This document shows, piece by piece, positions 29,033-39,021 of a stretch of 64,000 bases of DNA. Source of the DNA: Phreatobacter sp. (lineage in GTDB: Bacteria; Pseudomonadota; Alphaproteobacteria; Rhizobiales; Phreatobacteraceae); contig NZ_JAEULY010000004.1 of NCBI RefSeq assembly GCF_016793595.1, positions 1,115,886-1,179,885 of the forward strand. The letters run 5' to 3'. The notes beneath the pieces are model-generated. The model was not told the origin of the DNA. It made no database searches and saw nothing but the letters and a program-made list of their open reading frames with translations. A program made the position numbers and the translations under genes. Numbering within the stretch: the stretch's first letter is position 1; each line of letters begins with the position of its first letter.

Positions 29033-29329
29033 TCAGCCGCAAGAGGCCGAGCGGACGATGCTCGCCGCGCCGAGCCCGAAGGTCAGGCGGTTCGGCCGGT
29101 AGTCGCGCGTGCACATGGCGCAATAGCGCACGATCACGCCGCGGGGGCTGCGGAAGCGGGCGCGCACCACGCGCTCCGGCAGGCCGACGAAGCGACGCGC
29201 CATTGGCAGCGCGCGCTGGCAGTTGCGGATGCCGCCCCGGAAATCGGCATGCGGCTGGGCCATGGCCGGGCCGGCAAGGGCGAGCGTCGCGGCCATGGAC
29301 AGGACGGCGAGGAACGGACGGAGGATCAT
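29033..29329 (-). CDS. Small exported protein resembling I78 peptidase inhibitors
   Basis: The 98-aa protein has a Sec signal peptide (MILRPFLAVLSMAATLALA, cleavage expected after AMAQ near residue 25) and a mature part of about 73 residues. The C-terminal pattern DYRPNRLTFGLG followed by IV and a terminal CG resembles the I78 inhibitor family, whose members block serine proteases. The extra cysteines in VRYCAMCTRD are atypical. ATG 29329 has GGGAG eight bases upstream; a GTG at 29338 is the alternative. Function is inferred from a weak motif only. Confidence 0.68.
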   Translation of the reverse strand: MILRPFLAVLSMAATLALAGPAMAQPHADFRGGIRNCQRALPMARRFVGLPERVVRARFRSPRGVIVRYCAMCTRDYRPNRLTFGLGAASIVRSASCG

Positions 29330-29515
29330 CGGGCGCACTCCCAGAGATGGATGGACCGCGCCTGCCCGTTTCAGGTTAGCGCGCGGTCATTATGTGACAT
29401 TTTGCCACAGTTTCAGCGGCCTCCGCGGCAGGCAGCGGAACCCGCCACGGCGTGCCAGACTGAACATGCAGGGAATCGGGATTCAACCCGACCGCGCCAG
29501 GACAAGGGAAACGTC

Positions 29516-29920
29516 ATGGACAGCATTTTCGACAGCCCCCCGCTGAACAATGCCGCGAAGCTCGCGGCACGCGTGCTGCTTTCGATCATCTTTCTGGTCA
29601 GCGGCTTCGGCAAGATCACCGGCTATACCGGGACGCTCGCCTACATGGCCTCGGCCGGCGTGCCCGGCGCGATCCTGCCGCTGGTCATCCTGGTCGAGAT
29701 CGCCGGCGGGATCATGCTCCTCGTCGGCTACCAGACGCGCCTCGTGGCGCTGGTTCTCGCCGCCTTCACGCTGGTCGCCGGCGTGCTGTTCCACATGCAG
29801 TTCGGCAATCAGGGCCAGATGATTCACTTCATGAAGAACCTGGCGATCGCCGGCGGCTTCCTGCAGCTTTTCGCCACCGGGCCAGGCCTCTGGTCCGTCG
29901 ACGGGCAGAAGCGATCCTGA
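29516..29920 (+). CDS. DoxX-family membrane protein
   Basis: The 134-aa protein has four membrane helices. It starts with AARVLLSIIFLVSGFGKITGY and includes PLVILVEIAGGIMLLVGY and FHMQFGNQGQMIHFMKNLAIAGG, the DoxX signature order. Some family members take part in thiosulfate or thiol redox chemistry, but most are uncharacterised. ATG 29516 follows AAGGGAA. It stands alone between two minus-strand genes. Confidence 0.9.
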   Translation: MDSIFDSPPLNNAAKLAARVLLSIIFLVSGFGKITGYTGTLAYMASAGVPGAILPLVILVEIAGGIMLLVGYQTRLVALVLAAFTLVAGVLFHMQFGNQGQMIHFMKNLAIAGGFLQLFATGPGLWSVDGQKRS

Positions 29921-30041
29921 GGAACGGGGCGGGCGCGGCTATCAGACCGCGCCCATCTCCTCGCGGACGCGCGCAGGGCCCATTCGTGACAGCATGCATC
30001 CGCCGCCGGCAGGCAGTCCGGCGGCAGCGAACGCGGCGCGA

Positions 30042-30818
30042 TCAGCCCGGCGGGGACCGCGCCGGCTGGCGCTGCTGCTCGTCCGAGACGATGCGGCCAT
30101 CGACGAGGTGAACGCGCCGGTCCATGCGGTCGGCAAGCTCCATGGCATGGGTCACCGCGACGACCGTGCGGCCGTCCCTGTCGACGAGGTCGCGCAATAT
30201 TCCGAACACCTGCTCCGACGACTTCGAATCCAGACTTCCCGTCGGCTCGTCGGCAAGAATGACCGGCGGATCATTGGCGAGCGCGCGGGCAACCGCCACG
30301 CGCTGACGCTGGCCGCCCGAAAGCTGGTCCGGCCGCTTGGCGAGGTGATCCTGAAGGCCGAGGGCGGCGAGAAGGTCCTCGGCGCGCTCCTTCATCTGCC
30401 GCATGGGCAGCCGGCCGAGCGCCCTCATGGGCAGCATGACGTTCTGCGTGGTGGTGAATTCCGGGAGCAGGAAATGGAACTGGAAGATGAAGCCGAGGGT
30501 CGCAAGACGCACCGCCGCGCGCTCGTCGTCGTCGAAATGGCTCGTGTCGCGTCCCTCGACCAGCACCTCGCCGGTTGTCGGGATATCGAGCAGGCCAAGA
30601 AGGTAGAGCAGCGACGACTTGCCCGACCCTGAGGGGCCGGTAATGGCGACGAACTGCTTCCGGCCGATGACCAGATCGATATCGGCGACCAGCGTCACCG
30701 GCACCGTTCCCGGCAGGATTCGCGTCGCCCCGCGCATCTCGATGATGGGCAAGTCGCCCTGGTTCGAGGCGCGCTTCTCGCGCGAACCGGCGCCCGCATC
30801 GTCCGACAAGGCTGTCAT
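30042..30818 (-). CDS. ABC transporter ATP-binding protein (MacB/LolD type)
   Basis: The 258-aa ATPase has Walker A GPSGSGKS (around residues 62-69), the ABC signature [15 protein letters not shown], Walker B VILADEPTGSLD, and the H-loop VVAVTHAMELA. Together with the FtsX-like permease and HlyD-like adaptor it makes a tripartite MacAB-type exporter or lipoprotein-type mechanotransmitter. ATG 30818 overlaps the permease stop (ATGA), and GGGAG lies upstream. It is last of three genes on the minus strand. Confidence 0.92.
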   Translation of the reverse strand: MTALSDDAGAGSREKRASNQGDLPIIEMRGATRILPGTVPVTLVADIDLVIGRKQFVAITGPSGSGKSSLLYLLGLLDIPTTGEVLVEGRDTSHFDDDERAAVRLATLGFIFQFHFLLPEFTTTQNVMLPMRALGRLPMRQMKERAEDLLAALGLQDHLAKRPDQLSGGQRQRVAVARALANDPPVILADEPTGSLDSKSSEQVFGILRDLVDRDGRTVVAVTHAMELADRMDRRVHLVDGRIVSDEQQRQPARSPPG

Positions 30819-32053
30819 CACGTCGCTCCCCGGATGATCTCGACGGGATGGACCCGGGCGGCTTTGCGCGCCGGCAGGAAGCCGGCAATGATCGAGGAAG
30901 CCAGCGCCACGCCGCCCGCCACCGCATAGTGCAACGGCGCGACGACCAGCGGCAGGTGCGTCGCATCGGTGAAGCCGGTGCGGATCTCGATCGACAGCAT
31001 CGCCTGTGTCAGCGCGAAACCGAGCACCGAGCCGGCAAAGGCCCCGGCAAGGCCGATGGCCAGCCCCTCGACGATGAAGATGCGCCGGACGGTCGACTGC
31101 GTCAGACCCAGCGACTTCATGATGGCGATGTCGCGGCTCTTCTCGAAGGTGATCGTGGAGATGATGTTGTAGGTACCGAACGAGGCCACCAGCAGGATCG
31201 CGCCGACAACCGTGTACATGATGATGTTGCGGATGACGAAAGCCGACATCAGATCCTCGTTCGCCTCCTGCCAGGAGACGGTCTTGAGGCCGGTATCGGC
31301 GGCGATGCGGTCCGCGACGGCCTTGGCGCCCATGGGATCGTTCAGGCGAATGCGGATCTCGTTGATGAGGCCGGTCTGTTCGGCCAGAACCTGCGCGGTC
31401 TTGATGAGCACGTAGGACGTGCCCTCGTCGACGGCGCGGACGCCGGACCGGAAGATGCCCACCACCTGACCCGTCATGACCTTGCCGGTGCCGGCCGACA
31501 TCGAGATGTTCGAGCCGATGCGCGCGCCCAGCTTCTCCGCGAGGCGATCACCGAGGATGATGGCATTGGTGGCGCGGAACAGCGCGGGGAGCGAGCCCTG
31601 CCGCATCTGGTTGACCAGCTGCGACACTCGCGGCTCGCGCTGGGGGTCGATGCCGACGATGACCGAGGTCACGTCCTTGCCGGCATAGCGCAGGATGCCG
31701 CGCGCCTGGACCGACGGCGTCACCGATCCCGGAACCCAGCTTTCCAGCGCGGCAATGGTCGCGATCGGATTGTTGATGCCACGGCGGCGGGTGGACGGCG
31801 TCAACCCGCGGATCTGCGCGGCATCGAACATCGCCTCGGCCGGCTGGCGCGGCGGCTCGCGGCGCTCGTCGTTGATCGACACGTGCGGCATGGCATTGAT
31901 CAGGGTGCGGACGAAATCGTCCTGCGAACCCTGCATCAGCGCCGCCATCATGATCGAGAAGCCGACGCCGATCGCGACACCCAGGACGGCCACCACGGTC
32001 TGCCGGAAGCGGGCCGATATGTGGGTCCAGGCGATGTCGAGGACGAGATTCAT
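30818..32053 (-). CDS. FtsX-like ABC transporter permease (MacB type)
   Basis: The 411-aa protein has an N-terminal membrane helix (SARFRQTVVAVLGVAIGVGFSI), a large periplasmic MacB_PCD domain (about 45-285), and three C-terminal helices (NIIMYTVVGAILLVASFGTYN and following). It ends with AARVHPVEIIRGA, typical for FtsX-like permeases. ATG 32053 has AGGTGAG upstream. It starts 12 bp after the adaptor gene and overlaps the ATPase gene. No outer-membrane TolC gene is nearby. Confidence 0.92.
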   Translation of the reverse strand: MNLVLDIAWTHISARFRQTVVAVLGVAIGVGFSIMMAALMQGSQDDFVRTLINAMPHVSINDERREPPRQPAEAMFDAAQIRGLTPSTRRRGINNPIATIAALESWVPGSVTPSVQARGILRYAGKDVTSVIVGIDPQREPRVSQLVNQMRQGSLPALFRATNAIILGDRLAEKLGARIGSNISMSAGTGKVMTGQVVGIFRSGVRAVDEGTSYVLIKTAQVLAEQTGLINEIRIRLNDPMGAKAVADRIAADTGLKTVSWQEANEDLMSAFVIRNIIMYTVVGAILLVASFGTYNIISTITFEKSRDIAIMKSLGLTQSTVRRIFIVEGLAIGLAGAFAGSVLGFALTQAMLSIEIRTGFTDATHLPLVVAPLHYAVAGGVALASSIIAGFLPARKAARVHPVEIIRGAT

Positions 32054-32065
32054 GACGCATCTCAC

Positions 32066-33064
32066 CTATGGGACGACGCGCACCCGCTCGCCGCCGCGCC
32101 AGCCCGCATTGGCCGGGACGGCGATCGCATCGCCCGCGGCGACCCCGCTCCGCAACTCCGTCAGCCGCGTGCCGCGAATGCCCGTCTCGACCGGCCGGCG
32201 CACGAGGCGGCCGTTGTCCACGGTGAAGACGGCCCCCGCCACCACCGCCTCGTTCGGCACGAGCAGCACGTCCTTCGCCTCCCGCGCGATGATGTTGGCC
32301 TCCACCGACATGCCGAAATGAAGCGGCGTATCGTCGGGCAGCGCGATCCGGATCCGGAAGGTCTTGGTCGCCGTGTCGCCCAGGGGCGTGATGTCGCGGA
32401 CGGTCCCCTCGAGCGGGTGGTCCTTGAAGGCGTCCGTTCGCAGGAGAACGGCCTGCCCGACCCTGACCCGCGGAATGTCCTCCTCGGCGACATCCGCCGT
32501 CACCTGCAGGGGCCGGGGATCGCCGACGCGGAAGAGGATCTGGCCGACATCGGCGATCTCGCCGACCTCGCCGTCCTGCCGCAGCACGATGCCGGCTCTG
32601 GGGGCGACGATCTGGTAATTGCCCAGCCGCTCGTTGGTGGCGGAGACGAGGGCACGGATCTGGGCGAGGTCGGCGGTGGCCTTGTCATAGGCCTGCTGTG
32701 TCGCCACACCGCGCTGCAGCAGCTGGCTGACGCGCTCGACCTCGCGGAGCGAGAGCGCAAGCCGCGCCTGCTGCTCGGCGAGATTGGCACGGACCTCCCG
32801 GTCATCGAGGCGCGCCAGCACGTCGCCCTGCTTCACCGCGCGCCCCTCGCAGGCGCAGTGCTCCATGATGCGTTCGCGGGCCATGGATGCCATCTTGGCC
32901 CAACGCACCGGCTCGACGACGCCGGTGGCATAGACGATCTCGGCCGCCGTGCCGCGGCTCGCGGGCTGCAGCCGCACCTCCTGGCCGCGCCCATAGCGCC
33001 ACCATAGCCCACCGCCGGCGAGCCCCGCGAGCAGCACAAGGACAATCCCGGAGCGGAGCTTCAT
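32066..33064 (-). CDS. Periplasmic adaptor (membrane fusion) protein, HlyD/MacA family
   Basis: The 332-aa protein has one N-terminal membrane anchor (RSGIVLVLLAGLAGGGLWW), then lipoyl-like halves flanking a short alpha-hairpin (LAEQQARLALSLREVERVSQ to VSATNERLGNY, about 95-155), and beta-barrel domains. It would link the MacB-type permease to an outer-membrane channel. A CAC triplet (EHCACEGRAVKQG) in the first lipoyl strand is unusual and could be a metal or disulfide site. It is the first gene of the three-gene export operon. Confidence 0.9.
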   Translation of the reverse strand: MKLRSGIVLVLLAGLAGGGLWWRYGRGQEVRLQPASRGTAAEIVYATGVVEPVRWAKMASMARERIMEHCACEGRAVKQGDVLARLDDREVRANLAEQQARLALSLREVERVSQLLQRGVATQQAYDKATADLAQIRALVSATNERLGNYQIVAPRAGIVLRQDGEVGEIADVGQILFRVGDPRPLQVTADVAEEDIPRVRVGQAVLLRTDAFKDHPLEGTVRDITPLGDTATKTFRIRIALPDDTPLHFGMSVEANIIAREAKDVLLVPNEAVVAGAVFTVDNGRLVRRPVETGIRGTRLTELRSGVAAGDAIAVPANAGWRGGERVRVVP

Positions 33065-33169
33065 CGCATGCTTCCCGAAGCGGCGGACCACACGTGGCGG
33101 ATGTGGCCCAAAGCCGCGACAGATCATACGGTCATGCTGGACGACCTGCTCGCGGAAGCGGCGAAGCCG

Positions 33170-34429
<1,260 letters not shown>

Positions 34430-34448
34430 TTATTCTGTCACCGAAAGG

Positions 34449-34475
34449 TAAACGTGAACGCTACGTAAACCTGAA
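34449..34475. repeat. Direct repeat between ccrM and the metallopeptidase gene
   Basis: TAAACGTGAA (34449-34458) and TAAACCTGAA (34466-34475) repeat with starts 17 bp apart, and a related GTAAACG occurs near 34393. They lie in a 230-bp, AT-richer divergent region. A regulator-binding role is possible; no known consensus was matched. Confidence 0.45.
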
Positions 34476-34560
34476 TACACCGTTAATCGTTGTTTCATCG
34501 CGGGAGTTGCACGGTCCCGGCGGCGGCGGCATGATCCGCGCGGCAGACGAGGGAATGGCC

Positions 34561-35478
34561 ATGCGCTGGGAAGACCTGCGACGCTCGGACAATGTCGAGG
34601 ACCGCCGTGACGGCGGAGGCGGAGGCGGCGGCGGCTCCCTGCCCGGCGGCGCGGCCGGGCTCGGCATCGGCGGCATGATCGTGGTGGGGCTGATCTCCTA
34701 TCTCACCGGCATCAACCCGGCGATCCTGCTCGGCGGCTATGACGCGGCGACCGGCGGCAGCCAGCGCCGCGTCGAGCAGCAGGCGCCGCAGAGCCGTCCC
34801 GGCGAGCGGCCGGCCGACCAGATGGGCGATTTCGTCGCCGCCGTGCTCGGCTCGACGGAGGACGCCTGGCAGAAGATCTTCCAGGAGGCGGGCCGCCGCT
34901 ACCAGGCGCCGGGCCTCGTCATGTTCCAGCGCGCGACGCGCTCGGGCTGCGGGGCGGCGCAGTCGGCGATGGGGCCGTTCTATTGCCCCAACGACAACAA
35001 GGTCTATCTCGACACCTCGTTCTTCGGCGAGATCACCACGCGCTTTCGCGGCTGCTCGGGCGACGAGAACGCCTGCCGCTTCGCCTATGCCTATGTCGTG
35101 GCCCACGAGGTCGGCCACCACGTGCAGAACCAGATGGGCGTGCTCCAGCGCGTCCAGCAGGCGCAGCGCGCGTCGGGCGACGAGGCGCAGAGCAACGCGC
35201 TTCAGGTGCGGGTCGAGCTGCAGGCGGACTGTTTCGCGGGCGTCTGGGCCTATCACACCCAGCAGCGCTACCGCTTCATCGACGAGAACGACGTGCGCGC
35301 GGCGCTGCAGACCGCCGCCGCCATCGGCGACGACATGCTCCAGCGGCGCAGCCAAGGCTATGTCGTGCCTGACAGCTTCACGCACGGCTCCTCGGCGCAG
35401 CGTCAGCGCTGGTTCACGACGGGCCTCCGGAGCGGGCAGATCTCGAGCTGCAACACGTTCCAGGCGCGGGAATTGTAG
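34561..35478 (+). CDS. Membrane-anchored neutral zinc metallopeptidase (YpfJ family)
   Basis: The 305-aa protein has a glycine-rich cytoplasmic segment, one membrane helix (GLGIGGMIVVGLISYLTG, about 33-50), and a periplasmic metallopeptidase domain. The zinc motif HEVGHH is at 182-187, with a glutamate/cysteine-rich third-ligand region (VELQADCFAGVWA). Four cysteines suggest disulfides outside the cytoplasm. ATG 34561 has GAGGGA six bases upstream; another ATG two codons earlier is too close to it. Physiological substrates of this family are unknown. Confidence 0.9.
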   Translation: MRWEDLRRSDNVEDRRDGGGGGGGGSLPGGAAGLGIGGMIVVGLISYLTGINPAILLGGYDAATGGSQRRVEQQAPQSRPGERPADQMGDFVAAVLGSTEDAWQKIFQEAGRRYQAPGLVMFQRATRSGCGAAQSAMGPFYCPNDNKVYLDTSFFGEITTRFRGCSGDENACRFAYAYVVAHEVGHHVQNQMGVLQRVQQAQRASGDEAQSNALQVRVELQADCFAGVWAYHTQQRYRFIDENDVRAALQTAAAIGDDMLQRRSQGYVVPDSFTHGSSAQRQRWFTTGLRSGQISSCNTFQAREL

Positions 35479-35509
35479 GCTGCGGTTGCGATAGGGCCCT
35501 TGCCTATCA

Positions 35510-35598
35510 CGTCATGCCCGGCCTCGTGCCGGGCATCCACGTCCATCTTCATTGTGGTGTTCAAGTCGTGGATGGCCGGGACAAGCCCGGCCATGACG
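35510..35598. repeat. Long palindromic intergenic element, copy A
   Basis: CGTCATGCCCGGC...GCCGGGCATCCACG on the left and CGTGGATGGCCGGG...CCCGGCCATGACG on the right form nested inverted repeats around a variable centre. A related copy lies at 51459-51549 and a half-size one at 41957-41987. The type is frequent in Rhizobiales intergenic DNA. Confidence 0.8.
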
Positions 35599-35632
35599 AA
35601 GAAGCCGTGCCTCTTCAAGCAGCGCTCAAGCA

Positions 35633-36913
35633 CTACGCCGGCACCCTCGCCCCCGCCGGAATGGTTGGCGGCGCGGCGTTGAGCTGCCCGATGGCGAAGC
35701 CGGCGGCGGCCTTGTAGCCGGCCATGAAGCCGGCGCGCTCCTCAGCCGGGATCACGTCGTCGATCGCCTCGAACACGCCGCCGCAGCGCTCGTCCACGAG
35801 GTTCAGCAGCCCGAAGGGCCCGGCGCCCCGGTTGCGCAGGACGAGCTGCGAGATGGGCCCGCACAGAGCCGCGTCATAGGCGGCCAGCGCGGCCGGCGTG
35901 ACGCCATGGGCGACCATGGAGGCGCCCAGCACGCGCGCGTCGACGATGGCCTGGCTCGCGCCATTGGAGCCGGTCGGATACATGGCGTGAGCGGCATCGC
36001 CCATGAGCGCCACCGGCCCGTCCACCCAGGTCGGCACGGGATCGCGGTCGATCATCGGGTTCTCGTAGGCCCCATCAGCGCCGCGGATCAGGGCGGGCAC
36101 GTCCAGCCAGTCCCAGGTCCAGCCGCCGAAATGGTGGATGAAGTCGGCAATGCCGACCTGCCGGAACCAGCCCTGCTGCTTCCAGCCCTCGGCATTGTCG
36201 ATGGTGACCTCGGCGATCCAGTTGATCATGGCGAGGCCGGTCGCCGGATCGGGGTGGGAAATCGGGTAGAAGACGACGCGCTGGCGGTGAGTGCCGAGCC
36301 CGACGAAGGACGCGCCGGAGCGGATCGGCTTCGCCATGGTCGTGCCGCGCCACATGAGCGCGCCGCCCCAGTGAATCGGCGGCTGCGCGGGGTGCATCCG
36401 CGCGCGCACCGCCGAATGGATGCCGTCGGCGCCGATCAGGAGGGTGGCGCGGAGTTCCGAGACGGAACCGCCCGCCTCGACCGCAACGACGACCTCGCCA
36501 CCTTCGATCCGGTAGCCCGTGACGCGGCTGCCGAGACGGACGGAGCCGGCCCCCGCGCGCTCGACCAGCGTGCGATGGAGCAGCATGTGCAACTGGCCGC
36601 GATGGACGGAATATTGCGGCCAGCGGTAGCCGGCGAGAAGGCCGCGCGGCTCGGAATAGATGTCGCGGCCGTTGAGGCCGACCAGCGCCCATTCCCGCGC
36701 GGGGACGCCGACCCGGTCGAGTTCGGCCTCGCCGATGCCGAGGTCGGCAAGCTCGCGGACGGCATTGGGCTGGAGGTTGATGCCGACGCCGAGCGGGCGC
36801 ATCTCCTGCGCCGATTCGAGCACGAGGCAGGGCACGCCGATCTGGTGCAGCGTCAGCGCGGTCGCGAGGCCGCCAATGCCGCCGCCGGCGATGATGACAA
36901 GGGGAGAGGTCAT
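35633..36913 (-). CDS. FAD-dependent aromatic-ring monooxygenase-like oxidoreductase
   Basis: The 426-aa flavoprotein has the N-terminal FAD-binding GGGIGGLATALTL (about 10-22), the middle ADGIHSAVR stretch, and the GD motif GDAAHAMYPTGSNGASQAI that binds the FAD ribityl. This order is that of class A flavin hydroxylases such as PhzS, salicylate or 3-hydroxybenzoate hydroxylases. The aromatic or heterocyclic substrate is not decidable. No catabolic partners are adjacent. Length fits the family. It is divergent from the low-GC orphan gene at 37143. Confidence 0.9.
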   Translation of the reverse strand: MTSPLVIIAGGGIGGLATALTLHQIGVPCLVLESAQEMRPLGVGINLQPNAVRELADLGIGEAELDRVGVPAREWALVGLNGRDIYSEPRGLLAGYRWPQYSVHRGQLHMLLHRTLVERAGAGSVRLGSRVTGYRIEGGEVVVAVEAGGSVSELRATLLIGADGIHSAVRARMHPAQPPIHWGGALMWRGTTMAKPIRSGASFVGLGTHRQRVVFYPISHPDPATGLAMINWIAEVTIDNAEGWKQQGWFRQVGIADFIHHFGGWTWDWLDVPALIRGADGAYENPMIDRDPVPTWVDGPVALMGDAAHAMYPTGSNGASQAIVDARVLGASMVAHGVTPAALAAYDAALCGPISQLVLRNRGAGPFGLLNLVDERCGGVFEAIDDVIPAEERAGFMAGYKAAAGFAIGQLNAAPPTIPAGARVPA

Positions 36914-37142
36914 GCGTCGCGCCCGCCAAGGGAAATGTCAGGGGCGCCACTATGGCGTCAATCGCCCGGCTCGCAAGCCGGCCGGTGCAAACTGACGACC
37001 TAGAAAGCGCCGCCTACCCACGTTCTATCCGCATCACTCAAAGCTACTCTGTGTCGAGATCGACAGCACATATCGACTAGCGACGAGGCGCGAGCGTAGT
37101 AGCCGCAAGGCTGGTATCCTGTGAACCGAACGGGGGGAGGCA

Positions 37143-38060
37143 ATGACACCTGACGCTTGGCGCGCTGAGTACCAGAAGAATCGCTATCTTCGAGAAACTC
37201 ATCCGGAACGGCTTGCGGAACGCCTCGACGCCCTGACAACAAATCTTTGGTCAACCGACGCCGCAGGCGATGTCACGCCCCCCCGTCACGCCGCACATAG
37301 AGCCAACATCCTGCGCCTGATTCTGCACGTCATCCTAGAGCAGATGGAAAGGGATGGAACTTCCCAGATCGAATTCAACGAGAAAGCGCTGCGAGAGGCT
37401 GCAGTTGGCGCCTACGCCCCTCCTGCACTCAAGTCACCATTCGTCGGCCCGCCGTCCTGCTACGCCAAATTTGGAAAACGGCACCACATCCAGAGCTCGT
37501 TCGAGCGTGGCATCTTTCGTATCGCGCCTGCGAGCAGCTATGATGACCCCTCACTCAATCCGGCCCAAGCCGACAAAGAGCTAGAACACTTTACAGTAAC
37601 CCCAAACGAGCAACTTCTCTTTAAGGTTTACGCACTCGATCCACTGGGCGGCGAAGTCGAAACTCCGGTCAAACCATTGGAGCTCTTCCGCTTCATGCAG
37701 GTCCCCGATTATTATGTCTGGTGCTGCGCGCTTGGGTACGACGCGCGTCTGTTCCACGAATTCAAGGCAGACGCTGCGCTGGTGGTTCGCGACAAGGGGG
37801 TGTTCCGCAAAAGATTGGAAGCTGCTGTATCTGATATTCACCCAAACATCACCATGCTTCACGGCTCGCTTTCATATTACGACCCCTATCAGACAGCACG
37901 CTCCCTGTTGAAACCAATATTCAGCAAAAACTTCAAATATCTGTACCAGAACGAATATCGTTTTGCTTGGCGCACATCTCTGGGCACCGATAAGTTGGAA
38001 CCTTTCAACATCGAGATCGGGCCGATGTCCGATATAGCCGAACTCTACGAAACCACTTAG
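37143..38060 (+). CDS. Orphan protein of unknown function, possibly DUF2971-like, atypical base composition
   Basis: The 305-aa soluble protein shows no signal peptide or membrane segment. The region FERGIFRIAPASSYDDPSLNPAQ and the ending FSKNFKYLYQNEYRFAW recall DUF2971-type proteins (early N/DDP motif, late K-x-E-x-EYR motif), but this is a weak match by eye. It is clearly lower in GC than its neighbours, with AT-rich codons such as AAA, TTT and TAT unlike the rest of the window. The shift begins near 36990 and ends at its stop. GGGGGGAGG lies just before ATG 37143, unusually close. It looks horizontally acquired; a role in defence or stress is only speculation. Confidence 0.7.
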   Translation: MTPDAWRAEYQKNRYLRETHPERLAERLDALTTNLWSTDAAGDVTPPRHAAHRANILRLILHVILEQMERDGTSQIEFNEKALREAAVGAYAPPALKSPFVGPPSCYAKFGKRHHIQSSFERGIFRIAPASSYDDPSLNPAQADKELEHFTVTPNEQLLFKVYALDPLGGEVETPVKPLELFRFMQVPDYYVWCCALGYDARLFHEFKADAALVVRDKGVFRKRLEAAVSDIHPNITMLHGSLSYYDPYQTARSLLKPIFSKNFKYLYQNEYRFAWRTSLGTDKLEPFNIEIGPMSDIAELYETT

Positions 38061-38066
38061 CTCGCC

Positions 38067-38738
38067 TCACCCGTTCAGGCTCTGCCCCGGCCAGCCCTCG
38101 GCGGCGATCTTGGAGGCGGCGATGACAGCCTGGGTGCGGCTGTCGACACCGAGCTTGGTCAGGATGGCGGAGACGTGAGCCTTCACGGTGGCCTCGGAGA
38201 CGGTCAGCTCATAGGCGATCTGCTTGTTGAGCAAGCCCTCGGACAGCATCATCAGCACGCGCACCTGCTGGGGGGTGAGACTGGCGAGCCGGGCCGCGAG
38301 GCGGGCGCTCTCCGAATCGCCCGAGGCGAGGTCGATGTCGGGCGGGACATAGGTGCCGCCGTCGAGCACGGCCTGGATGGCGGCACGCATGGCCTCGGTG
38401 CCGAGCGTCTTGCCGATGAAGCCGGAGGCGCCGAATTCGAAGCAGCGGCGGATCACCTCGGTATCCTCGGTGGCCGAGACGATGACCACCGGCACGCCGG
38501 GATGCTGGGCGCGCAGATACATGAGGCCCGAGAAGCCCTTGACGCCGGGCATGGCGAGATCGAGCAGAACGAGATCGATGTCGGGATCGGCGCCGATCAG
38601 CTCGGACATCTCGGTGAAGGAGCCGGCCTCGGCGATGGCGAGGCGCGCCGGCAGCCCGGAGACCGCCTCGCGCAGCGCGCCGCGAAAGAGGGGGTGATCG
38701 TCGGCAATGACGATCCTGAAGGATGCGGTCGTGTCCAA
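38067..38738 (-). CDS. LuxR-family (NarL type) response regulator
   Basis: The 223-aa protein has a receiver domain (acidic pair in IADDHPLFRG, phospho-acceptor Asp60 in LVLLDLAMPG) and a C-terminal LuxR helix-turn-helix (LTPQQVRVLMMLSEGLLNKQIAYELTVSEATVKAHV). No ATG precedes the receiver domain in a plausible place, so a TTG at 38738 (MDTTASFRIV) with AGGGGCAGAG upstream is proposed. The longer open frame to 38855 is not protein-like. No histidine kinase is adjacent, so the partner is elsewhere. Confidence 0.9.
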   Translation of the reverse strand: MDTTASFRIVIADDHPLFRGALREAVSGLPARLAIAEAGSFTEMSELIGADPDIDLVLLDLAMPGVKGFSGLMYLRAQHPGVPVVIVSATEDTEVIRRCFEFGASGFIGKTLGTEAMRAAIQAVLDGGTYVPPDIDLASGDSESARLAARLASLTPQQVRVLMMLSEGLLNKQIAYELTVSEATVKAHVSAILTKLGVDSRTQAVIAASKIAAEGWPGQSLNG

Positions 38739-39021
38739 GTCTCTGCCCCTGACGTTTCCCCTCCGGCTCTTGGCTGTCGATTCCTGCAGGCCGGTTGGCC
38801 GAATTGTCCCCGCTTGGCGCGAACAAGACAAGTGCGCACAAGAGATTAGACGCAAACCGGCAGGAACGGCCGGGTTCCCACCGCATCGGCAGGAATGTCA
38901 CGCTGCCCGCGCGATGGAACCGGAGCCCCGGCCCGGCGATTGACAGTGGGAGGCGGCAGGGTTCTGCTAGCCCTTGTCCGGGCCGCTGGGGCCTCATGAC
39001 TCGCTTTCTCAAGGCTCCTCC

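Noticed and set aside
29942..30148. 68-codon minus-strand frame after DoxX
   Set aside because: Overlaps the ABC ATPase gene end in another frame; no ribosome site or recognisable features.
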